From the NCBI GenBank assembly GCA_001797415.1, contig MGPL01000040.1:3119-10370 (forward strand): a DNA stretch of 7,252 nucleotides, written 5' to 3'. The translations under genes were made by a program, and so were the position numbers. The notes under the pieces were generated by a model that was not told the DNA's origin, searched no databases, and was given only the letters and a program-made list of their open reading frames with translations. The DNA is from Deltaproteobacteria bacterium GWA2_55_10. GTDB taxonomy: Bacteria > Desulfobacterota > GWC2-55-46. This document shows positions 1-5,841 of this stretch, piece by piece; positions within the stretch are counted from its first letter, which is position 1, and every line of letters begins with the position of its first letter.

Positions 1-1
1 C

Positions 2-193
2 ATAAAAATGCTCCAGGAGACAGATGGCGGCGTGAAGGCCATCGTCGTAAGCGGCTACGCCGACGACCCTGTGATGACGAATTTCAGGGAATACGGCTTT
101 GTAGCGGCGCTGGCAAAGCCGTATACGGTCGAACAATTGAGGGAGACTGTGATCAGCGAATTCGGACCGGAGGGCGTATTGACCCGCGCCTGA
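2..193 (+). CDS. C-terminal tail of a response-regulator receiver domain, probably the end of a hybrid histidine kinase (5' partial)
   Basis: The reading frame is open from the left edge of the window, so the true start lies outside and the methionine at 8 is probably internal. The visible part is the last third of a CheY-like receiver. It has a beta-4 strand ending in the switch serine (VVSGYA), the pattern DDPVM-NFREYGF, and the conserved lysine in AKPY followed by a final helix. The SGYxDDPVMxNFxxYGF signature is typical of receivers at the C-terminus of PAS-containing hybrid histidine kinases, where the domain takes a phosphate from the kinase core. The acidic pair and the phospho-acceptor aspartate would be upstream and cannot be checked. 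The protein ends soon after the domain, so no output domain follows. The stop lies 20 bases from the stop of the convergent gene, with no visible terminator between them. A free-standing response regulator is the alternative. Confidence 0.85.
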   Translation: MKMLQETDGGVKAIVVSGYADDPVMTNFREYGFVAALAKPYTVEQLRETVISEFGPEGVLTRA

Positions 194-213
194 GGCGGCG
201 CAATCCCCTCCCC

Positions 214-1947
214 TTAGAACGGCAATTCAGGCAGCGCGCCCCTTGTTGCCTCGGCAAGGACCCTGTTCAAGTCGTCAAAACGCTCCTTTACTACTGCGTT
301 AACATCCATCAGTCCTTTGAAATCCTTGTTCATCTCCTTTAGTGGCCCTTCGGTCTGTCCGTGTATCTCTGCAGTGAGCATGCTCTCGAACGCGAGCATG
401 CGCTCCTTGAGGACGCCTCCGGCAGCCCTGTTCAGTACCGCGTCCAGGTCGGATGATATATTGAGCTTGAAATCGTCTATTGTGCCTGCGGCCTTCGCGT
501 TGAAGCTGAAGGCCTTCACATTAGAGAGCGCAGCCGCTATCGTATCCAGGATTGCATTCTGCTCTTCTTTCGAGACCGCGTTTATCGCAGCTGATCTTAT
601 ATTTGAACCGATATCAGCCTTAAGCGAAGTTCCCCTGATCTCTGCCCTTACGTTGAAGTCGGCAAGGGCCTCCTTTATCGATATGGGGACATATTTGTTG
701 TCTGACAGCATAAAATCATGAAGCCTGTACTGCCTTATTGCGAAGTTGACCAGGTCCCTCGGGCTCTCGGGCGCTACCCTGTTTATCTCCCCTTCAAGGA
801 GCGCGGATGAAAGGCCCTTCAGTCTCTCGCCAGAGAGCCTTATCCTCATGGGACTTCCGAGTATATCCTGATCGCCTGTTACGTTCGTAGCGAGGCCGCT
901 GAAGTCGCCAGCAGGGATGCTCAGTGTTATGGCAGCCCTTCTTATGAGGAAATCAGGCAGCGGCGCGTATTCCCTGAACTGAACATCCACGCCCCTGCCG
1001 CGGAGCGTCTTCTGGACCTCAAGCCCCTTCTCCTTTCCTTCCGGCGCGACGATGAGGTCGAGCTTCTGCCGCCACCTGAGCCCCTCTGCCACCCACTCGC
1101 GTATCCTGCCGCCGATGAAGAGGCTTCCCAGGTTGGACAGTCCTTCGGTCGAAAGCGAGTATTTATCCAGTATCTTTCTTACATCATCCTGAGGGGCTGC
1201 TGCCGCGGCCTTTACCCTGCCACGGTAATCCGTTGCCTTGGACGAGAGCTCGTCCTTGAGAGCCGATATCCGCTTGAGGTCGCCCTCGATCTCGTTCTTT
1301 ACGGCAAGGAGCTCTGATGTGCCGCCCAGGATGCCGCCAATGCCGCGAGAGCGCTTTATTTTCTCTATTCTTTTTTCGTAATCCTCTATCTTCTTTTCGT
1401 TCGGAAGCTCTTTGATCTCCCGCTCGAACCGCGTCCTGTCAGCCGCTATCTGTTTTTGAGTAGCCTCTATTATTTCGATCGACTGGAGGTCTTTTTTCCT
1501 CAGCGCCTCTTTTATATTTGGCAGCTCGAAAGTCAGGAGCTTTATCGCTTCATCTTCGGGAGCCTCTTTCTTCTTTTCAGGCCTGCCGACGGCGCCGGAG
1601 CGCTTGCGCCCGGTATTGATCCGCACGCCCTCGACCGCCATATCTTCAATGATGTATTTCTTGCGGATAATGTTCACGCCGTCCACGAGAAACGAGATGC
1701 GGCCGACTTCGAATATATTCCTCATCGGCTCATCCGGGTTCGTGACCTGAAGCCCGGTGAGCGTAAGCCCGAGCGGAAAGAGCGTGAGGTCTGCCTTGTC
1801 GAGATCGACCTTCGCACCTACGATGGACGTACCGGTCTTCTCTATGCGCCTCTCTATAAAAATATCGATGAACAGAAACCAGAAGACGAGGAGTACGGCC
1901 GCCATCACGAGGAAGGAGATGAGCCCGGACAAGCGTATCCACCTCAT
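214..1947 (-). CDS. TIGR03545-family, AsmA-like membrane-anchored protein
   Basis: This 577-residue protein matches the conserved hypothetical family TIGR03545 in length, in its N-terminal pattern and in its partner gene. A hydrophobic helix at about residues 7-31 should anchor it in the inner membrane with the rest in the periplasm. Residues 40-112 (VGAKVDLDKADLTLFPLGLT, then LQVTNPDEP) resemble the opening of AsmA/DUF748 proteins. Residues about 145-250 are charged and heptad-like, a likely coiled coil. From about 330 the sequence alternates like beta strands, as in AsmA-type lipid-handling proteins. The start is ATG with AGGAG six bases upstream. It overlaps the stop of the TIGR03546 gene as ATGA, so the two are probably translationally coupled. 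Function is unknown; a role in envelope or outer-membrane maintenance is inferred only from the AsmA resemblance. Confidence 0.85.
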   Translation of the reverse strand: MRWIRLSGLISFLVMAAVLLVFWFLFIDIFIERRIEKTGTSIVGAKVDLDKADLTLFPLGLTLTGLQVTNPDEPMRNIFEVGRISFLVDGVNIIRKKYIIEDMAVEGVRINTGRKRSGAVGRPEKKKEAPEDEAIKLLTFELPNIKEALRKKDLQSIEIIEATQKQIAADRTRFEREIKELPNEKKIEDYEKRIEKIKRSRGIGGILGGTSELLAVKNEIEGDLKRISALKDELSSKATDYRGRVKAAAAAPQDDVRKILDKYSLSTEGLSNLGSLFIGGRIREWVAEGLRWRQKLDLIVAPEGKEKGLEVQKTLRGRGVDVQFREYAPLPDFLIRRAAITLSIPAGDFSGLATNVTGDQDILGSPMRIRLSGERLKGLSSALLEGEINRVAPESPRDLVNFAIRQYRLHDFMLSDNKYVPISIKEALADFNVRAEIRGTSLKADIGSNIRSAAINAVSKEEQNAILDTIAAALSNVKAFSFNAKAAGTIDDFKLNISSDLDAVLNRAAGGVLKERMLAFESMLTAEIHGQTEGPLKEMNKDFKGLMDVNAVVKERFDDLNRVLAEATRGALPELPF

Positions 1948-2471
1948 AGCCTGCTCCTTAGCCTGGCGTAGGACATGTAATACTCATAGAGCTTGCTGCC
2001 TGATACGGCCCTGGCCAGGGGCGTATTTTTCATCCAGGTCAGGATATGCCGGCGGTATTTTTTTATGCCATAGTTGAGCGCGAAAAAGAGGGGCGCGAAA
2101 AGGACAAGGGAGAATATGAGGCTTCCCAGGACTATCGAATTGTAGAAGTTCGAGAGCCTGAAGAAGGTATTGTTATAGAGCGTCGTCCAGAGGCCCCGTA
2201 ACCCCTCTGCCGTCAGGACTTTGAGACCTATCAGGTGGAACAACGGATCAAGGGCATAAGCGATGAGGCTGAAGACCGACAATGCGAGGAGAAAGGATGA
2301 GAGGTTCACCCGCAGAACGAGCACGAGGAGAAATACAAGCAGGTTATGGAGATTAAAAAAGGGCGTAAGGCCGGCTATGAGGGCAAAGCAGACCGCAAGG
2401 CTTATCTGAGAGGGCCTTTCATTCTCCGAATTCAATACGACGAGGACCTTTGCGACCGTCCTTATCATCAT
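1944..2471 (-). CDS. TIGR03546-family inner-membrane protein
   Basis: The product is about 175 residues and matches family TIGR03546, which is found next to TIGR03545 genes. It has several hydrophobic segments, roughly at residues 21-36, 42-55, 57-78 and 112-134, followed by a basic tail of about 40 residues. The motif GLTPFFNLHNLLV-LLVLVLRVNLS at 34-58 resembles the conserved core of DUF2062-like membrane proteins. Two ATG codons stand side by side at the start. The purine-rich GGGAGAAGG ends immediately before the first, so the second (at 2468) has the better ribosome spacing and may be the real start. The stop overlaps the next gene by ATGA. The biochemical role is unknown; the fixed pairing suggests that it works with the AsmA-like partner in the envelope. 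Confidence 0.85.
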   Translation of the reverse strand: MMIRTVAKVLVVLNSENERPSQISLAVCFALIAGLTPFFNLHNLLVFLLVLVLRVNLSSFLLALSVFSLIAYALDPLFHLIGLKVLTAEGLRGLWTTLYNNTFFRLSNFYNSIVLGSLIFSLVLFAPLFFALNYGIKKYRRHILTWMKNTPLARAVSGSKLYEYYMSYARLRSRL

Positions 2472-2486
2472 CCTTCTCCCGCTGAG

Positions 2487-2495
2487 ATTATAGCA
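2487..2495 (-). promoter_or_regulatory. extended -10 promoter of the TIGR03546-TIGR03545 operon
   Basis: On the minus strand the sequence reads TGCTATAAT, a perfect extended -10 element. A -35 element would fall inside the terminator stem (about 2510-2515) and is not recognisable, as is acceptable for extended -10 promoters. The expected start of transcription is near 2480, which would leave a leader of about nine bases consisting almost only of the ribosome-binding purines. Confidence 0.6.
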
Positions 2496-2500
2496 GAGAC

Positions 2501-2533
2501 AAAAAAAGCCCGCGCATTTGGCGCGCGGGCTTT
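2501..2533 (-). terminator. rho-independent terminator of the PEP-CTERM gene
   Basis: An 11-bp perfect stem (2505-2515 with 2523-2533; AAAGCCCGCGC against its complement) has a 7-base loop. On the minus strand it is followed by seven T residues (2507-2501). It lies 20 bases past the stop codon of the PEP-CTERM gene and directly upstream of the next promoter, so it insulates the two transcripts. Confidence 0.9.
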
Positions 2534-2553
2534 ATCCCGGAATCCCCGGAAGA

Positions 2554-3525
2554 TTACCGTATCCGCTTCCTCAGCGCAATCACTCCAGCGAAACTTCCGG
2601 CCAAAAGCAACAGGGCAGACGGCTCAGGTACGGAGGCGTTGGTTCTTATAATGTTGCTTGCGGTCGTAAAGGGGGTCAGGAGAAATCCGTGGTCCAGGTC
2701 TTCGTATTCGCCATTATACGGCCCGTAAAAGCTCCCGACTATCTGGCCCAGGTCATTTATCCCGTAGACATAGCTCATGTCTGTGTACATGGATGGCAGT
2801 TCAGTGAAGGCGCCGTCTTCGTAGAGAAAATTGGCGCTTTCCAGCAATTCATTTATGTATCCGCCCACTACCTGCCCGGAATTGTTGATGTCAACCAGAA
2901 AGGTCGAGTCGAACTCCCCGGAGTACGGGTGGTCTACGTCCGTGAACCCGTTGTCCTTAAAAATAAAACCCATTGAATTATACAAGGAATTAGGGTCAGG
3001 ATCATAGCTGCCTACGAGGTCGCCGTTGTCGTTGAAACCGGACGCCAATGTCGAATAGGCGCCGGGAAATGCCAGATCGAGCGCTGTGAATTCCCCTGAA
3101 TCGTATATGTAATTTTTGTACTCTACCCCGTCCATTGAATAAGAGCCGAGCACCTGCCCCTCGTTGTTAATATCCAGGGCCTGGCTGAATTGCGCGCCAG
3201 GGTAGTCTATATCAAGCAGTTCCTTCCCATCGTAAAAGGCCCCTCCCCAATCGGATGTCCAGCCGATTGCCTGGCCGTTGTTATTGATCCCGGTAGCCGT
3301 AAAGCCCGGCACAAAGTCCGTGTATTCCTGTCCGTCATAGATAAAGCCCCCATAGTCATCCCCTCCGTAATACCCGACGACCTGCCCCAGGTCGTTCACG
3401 CCGGTAGTTGTGGTATAAAGGGAACCCGGGTAATGGATCACCTCCTCTACATATGACTGGGCAGAAGAATCAGACGCCCAAAACAATGCCATTGAACAGA
3501 GAAGGATCGGAAGGGACCTTTTCAT
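2554..3525 (-). CDS. PEP-CTERM-sorted exported protein with six HAF-type repeats
   Basis: This 323-residue protein has a signal peptide (MKRS, hydrophobic core 5-17, likely cut after A22 in SSAQ). Six repeats share the core G/D-[IFV]-N-[DN]-x-G-[QD]-x-[VIL]-G, at residues 42-51, 79-88, 118-127, 163-172, 212-221 and 255-264, spaced 37-49 residues apart. They resemble the HAF extracellular repeat (TIGR02913) and may form blades of a beta-propeller. The C-terminus is a standard PEP-CTERM signal: VPEPS at 299-303, a hydrophobic helix at about 304-318, and the basic tail RKRIR. Such proteins are exported, processed by an exosortase and linked to the cell surface or extracellular matrix. No exosortase gene is in the window. 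AGGAGG lies eight bases before the ATG and a terminator follows the stop, so the gene is probably monocistronic. The ligand or partner is unknown. Confidence 0.92.
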   Translation of the reverse strand: MKRSLPILLCSMALFWASDSSAQSYVEEVIHYPGSLYTTTTGVNDLGQVVGYYGGDDYGGFIYDGQEYTDFVPGFTATGINNNGQAIGWTSDWGGAFYDGKELLDIDYPGAQFSQALDINNEGQVLGSYSMDGVEYKNYIYDSGEFTALDLAFPGAYSTLASGFNDNGDLVGSYDPDPNSLYNSMGFIFKDNGFTDVDHPYSGEFDSTFLVDINNSGQVVGGYINELLESANFLYEDGAFTELPSMYTDMSYVYGINDLGQIVGSFYGPYNGEYEDLDHGFLLTPFTTASNIIRTNASVPEPSALLLLAGSFAGVIALRKRIR

Positions 3526-3540
3526 CGATATAGCCTCCTA

Positions 3541-3557
3541 TGTAAAATGTTTTTACA
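3541..3557. promoter_or_regulatory. perfect inverted repeat in the leader of the PEP-CTERM gene (possible operator or mRNA hairpin)
   Basis: TGTAAA and TTTACA form a perfect 6-bp inverted repeat with a 5-base centre, one base upstream of the AGGAGG ribosome-binding site (3534-3539). It could be the binding site of a dimeric regulator or a short hairpin that affects ribosome access. No regulator can be named from the sequence. Confidence 0.35.
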
Positions 3558-3614
3558 ATATGGTATAGGATTTTTGACAATAATCCGAATAGTTATAGCT
3601 GGAAGTTGATACTA

Positions 3615-3623
3615 AGTATAGCA
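3615..3623 (-). promoter_or_regulatory. possible extended -10 promoter of the PEP-CTERM gene
   Basis: The minus strand reads TGCTATACT, one base away from the ideal extended -10. No good -35 is seen at the expected distance. Transcription would start near 3608 and give a leader of about 83 bases that contains the inverted repeat at 3541-3557. No sigma-54-type GG/GC promoter was found in this spacer. Confidence 0.45.
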
Positions 3624-3676
3624 GAGTTCAAGGGCTGCGCCGGCTGATTTGCCCCAGCAAAAAAAATGCGGCTGTC

Positions 3677-3705
3677 AAGACACCCGCCCATTCGCGGAAT
3701 AGAAT
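3677..3705 (+). promoter_or_regulatory. weak candidate promoter for the HDOD gene
   Basis: AAGACA (3677-3682) and TAGAAT (3700-3705) are separated by 17 bases and match the sigma-70 consensus at 4/6 and 5/6 positions. The spacing to the gene is reasonable, with a leader of about 48 bases. The match is modest and could be chance. Confidence 0.3.
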
Positions 3706-3759
3706 ATTTTTCATTCAAGTTTGTCCGGCCGCCGCCGATAAATAAATCATCACGGCGCC

Positions 3760-4632
3760 ATGACCAATACAGTAACCATCCATACCGGCGAGATAACAGA
3801 CTCGAAAAAGAACTCGTTAAGGTCGAAAGTCCTCGAGATCTTGAAGATATCTACTGTCCCGTCGGTACTGAAAAAGATCATCGAGGTCACCGAGGACCCC
3901 GAGTCAGAGGTATGCGACCTTGAGAAAGTCATCGAGCACGACCAGGCGATTGCCGCAAGGGTCGTCGCCGTCTCAAACGCCGTATTCTACGGCTTCCCCC
4001 GGAAGATAAACTCCATCCATCAGGCCATTCTTGTCCTGGGCTTTGACATGGTAAAGGGCCTGGCCATATCGACGACCATATTCGGCGGATTGAACACCCG
4101 GGCAAGGGCGGTATTGTCTGCCCTCTGGGGCCACTCCTTCGAAGTGGCAATGGCATCGATCCTGATTGCCAGGAAATCCGGCAAGGTAAACAACGAGATA
4201 GCCTTTCTTGCGGGCCTTCTGCACGACATTGGCAGGCCAATACTGCTTCAGGTGCTCAACAAGGAGTACCTGGAGGTCTGCGCCTTTGACAGGAACTGTC
4301 TTGGCAGGGAAAGAGAGGTCTTCGGGGCTGACCACGCCGAGGTCGGCGCGTGGTTCCTTGAAAAGAGCAAACTACCCGAAGAATGCGAGAACGCCATCAA
4401 GTACCACCATACGCCCGATGAGTGCCTTGAGAAGACCGGGGCCATCCCTCCCCTCGTCGAGATAGTCTATCTGGCCAACCTGGTAGTGACCGAGCACAAG
4501 GAGAAATACGCTCTCCTTTCTCCTGTGCATACGCGGATTTTGAACGACCTTAAACTCACCGGCGAGGACCTCGAGAAGGTCGGAGAGGAGATTGCACGGG
4601 TAAGGGGCGAGGTCCGCTCCTATTACGACTAA
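3760..4632 (+). CDS. HDOD-domain signalling protein
   Basis: This 290-residue single-domain protein follows the HDOD pattern over about residues 24-245. It has the proline-containing opening STVPSVLKKI (31-40), then DLEKVIEHDQAIAARVVAVSN (53-73) and INSIHQAILVLGF (83-95). HDOD domains usually act as non-enzymatic scaffolds in signalling, motility and stress regulation. This copy keeps most positions used as metal ligands in HD phosphohydrolases: H125, H155-D156, H192 and H216-H217, but N240 where an aspartate is expected. Weak activity is therefore not excluded. An in-frame stop at 3739-3741 makes the ATG at 3760 the first possible start. There is no clear Shine-Dalgarno sequence before it. 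No receiver or other input domain is attached. Its TAA overlaps the stop of the convergent DUF362 gene. Confidence 0.9.
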   Translation: MTNTVTIHTGEITDSKKNSLRSKVLEILKISTVPSVLKKIIEVTEDPESEVCDLEKVIEHDQAIAARVVAVSNAVFYGFPRKINSIHQAILVLGFDMVKGLAISTTIFGGLNTRARAVLSALWGHSFEVAMASILIARKSGKVNNEIAFLAGLLHDIGRPILLQVLNKEYLEVCAFDRNCLGREREVFGADHAEVGAWFLEKSKLPEECENAIKYHHTPDECLEKTGAIPPLVEIVYLANLVVTEHKEKYALLSPVHTRILNDLKLTGEDLEKVGEEIARVRGEVRSYYD

Positions 4633-5501
4633 GCCGCCGCCTTCCGCTCCCTTTCCCTGAACACCCTTACAGCGTCCTCAAGCTGGACCCCGGTTATATC
4701 GATATAGTTGAGGTTGGCAACCCCGACCCCGAGCCTTTCCGCCGCCGTGATGTGCTCCACCCTGTCATACCCGAGTATATAGGCCCCCACTGAATCAGCC
4801 GCAACGCAGTCCCTGGCCGCTATCGCGATGCCGCTTTCAAAGGTGCGCCCCCCAATCGGGCCTGTGCCGGTCATTGCAGGGTGTCCCACGATTATGCCGA
4901 GCCCTATCGGGAACCTCTTGCACATGCCCGCAATAAAGGCCTGCACGCCGCTGAACATCTCGTGCGGATGCAGGATCTTGGCCCTCGGATGGCCGTAGTA
5001 GTCTGCCGCGGGGTAGGACATGGCGATATTTTTCATGGTGAGCGTCACGGTAGTGAGGTGGTGCTCCTTGTGCTGGGCAAGGGAAATGACGGTGTCGTAC
5101 CGGAGGACCCGCTCGTTGACCATGACCTCCTTGAGAGGCCCGTACTCAAGAGGAACGGGGACGAAAGGCGGCCTGTTGTGGTCGAAGAACTCGACACCCT
5201 CCTCGCCGATGACCTTGTCGAGGCCCAAAAGCCTGAAGACGGCGCCGGTCTCCCCTGCCCCTGCGCCGCCCGCTACAGTTATCCGCTTGGGATAGTAGTC
5301 CTTCACAAACCTTATGACCGCGCGGAGCGTATCCGCCTGCGTGCACGGGGTAAGGTCGTCGGCAGAGGCCCATGTGTCGTTGGGTTTTATGGCGACATGC
5401 TTGCCTACAAAAAGCTCAGAGAGGCCTTCAAGGGTGTCAAGAGCGCCCGCGACACACAACCCTATATCGAGGTTGTCGGCTATTGCGACCCTGCTTCTCA
5501 T
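4629..5501 (-). CDS. DUF362-domain protein without a ferredoxin module
   Basis: This 290-residue protein carries the DUF362 (PF04015) pattern: VAIKPN at 36-41, a central ISLAQHKEHHLTTVTLTMKN (139-158) with the conserved K-x-H, T and KN positions, a G-P-x-GG segment at about 214-218, and D231-x3-AADSVGAYILG near 231-244. Family members are often fused to a 2x[4Fe-4S] ferredoxin domain. Here no CxxCxxC cluster motif is present and the chain ends soon after the DUF362 core. The family is thought to act in redox or cofactor-linked processes, but its reaction is not established. No Shine-Dalgarno sequence precedes the ATG, and a promoter sits directly before it, so the mRNA is probably leaderless. 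It lies 45 bases downstream of the RAM-domain gene on the same strand and could also be reached by readthrough. Confidence 0.88.
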   Translation of the reverse strand: MRSRVAIADNLDIGLCVAGALDTLEGLSELFVGKHVAIKPNDTWASADDLTPCTQADTLRAVIRFVKDYYPKRITVAGGAGAGETGAVFRLLGLDKVIGEEGVEFFDHNRPPFVPVPLEYGPLKEVMVNERVLRYDTVISLAQHKEHHLTTVTLTMKNIAMSYPAADYYGHPRAKILHPHEMFSGVQAFIAGMCKRFPIGLGIIVGHPAMTGTGPIGGRTFESGIAIAARDCVAADSVGAYILGYDRVEHITAAERLGVGVANLNYIDITGVQLEDAVRVFRERERKAAA

Positions 5502-5507
5502 AGGTAA

Positions 5508-5516
5508 ATTATAGCA
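5508..5516 (-). promoter_or_regulatory. extended -10 promoter giving a leaderless DUF362 mRNA
   Basis: The minus strand reads TGCTATAAT, then six bases (TTACCT), then the ATG start codon. With standard geometry the first transcribed base is the A of the ATG. No ribosome-binding site exists in the gap, in line with leaderless translation. No convincing -35 element is present. Confidence 0.6.
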
Positions 5517-5546
5517 TGGGAAGCTCGTGAGGGCAGAGACAGGGGG

Positions 5547-5780
5547 TTATTCTATGATTACGTTGGTGAGCGTCCTTTTGACCTGCGGAATGGACTGTAT
5601 CTTTGAGATGACGACGTCGCCCAGGACCTTGAAGTTTGAGGCGGCCACCAGGGCAATGATGTCATAAGGGCCCGTGACTATCCTTGCCTCCTTTACCCCG
5701 CCTATCCGCGTCAATTTTTCAAGCACCTCTTTTGATTTCGCGTGCTCGCATTCTATGAAGACATAGGCCTCGACAGCCAT
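5547..5780 (-). CDS. stand-alone Lrp/AsnC ligand-binding (RAM) domain protein
   Basis: This protein of about 77 residues consists only of the effector-binding and oligomerisation domain of Lrp/AsnC regulators (PF01037). It has a first strand AYVFIECEHAK, helix SKEVLEKLTRI, GGVKEARIVTGPYDIIALVAA with the family's V-TG-YD-I pattern, a second helix, and the closing strand VKRTLTNVIIE. No DNA-binding helix-turn-helix is present. Such stand-alone RAM proteins are thought to sense amino acids or related ligands and may pair with full-length Lrp-type regulators; the ligand is unknown. GGAGG (5788-5792) lies seven bases before the ATG at 5780. A GTG one codon upstream (5783) has poorer spacing, so the ATG is preferred. 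The gene follows the ferritin-like/receiver gene by about 60 bases on the same strand. Confidence 0.88.
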   Translation of the reverse strand: MAVEAYVFIECEHAKSKEVLEKLTRIGGVKEARIVTGPYDIIALVAASNFKVLGDVVISKIQSIPQVKRTLTNVIIE

Positions 5781-5806
5781 CACTAACCCTCCATATTTTT
5801 CCCTGG

Positions 5807-5815
5807 ATTATACCA
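5807..5815 (-). promoter_or_regulatory. extended -10 promoter of the RAM-domain gene
   Basis: The minus strand reads TGGTATAAT, a full TGN-TATAAT extended -10. The predicted start near 5800 gives a leader of about 20 bases that contains the GGAGG ribosome-binding site. No -35 match stands at the expected distance. Confidence 0.55.
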
Positions 5816-5841
5816 CAATTTTGAATACGCGCCGCTTCCGG

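Noticed and set aside
317..721. 134-codon open frame on the plus strand
   Set aside because: It lies wholly antisense within the TIGR03545 gene, which has clear family features; it is a shadow frame.
1456..1971. 171-codon open frame on the plus strand
   Set aside because: It is antisense to the start region of the TIGR03545 gene and has no recognisable domain.
3574..3599. Plus-strand promoter with TTGACA and TATAGC
   Set aside because: The spacer would be only 14 bases, too short for a normal sigma-70 promoter.
3630..3668. Possible terminator near the A-run in the spacer between the PEP-CTERM and HDOD genes
   Set aside because: The stem is only about four pairs, and the A-run lies on the wrong side to give a T-tail for either transcript.
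4881..5507. 208-codon open frame on the plus strand
   Set aside because: It lies antisense to the DUF362 gene, whose conserved motifs show the real coding strand.
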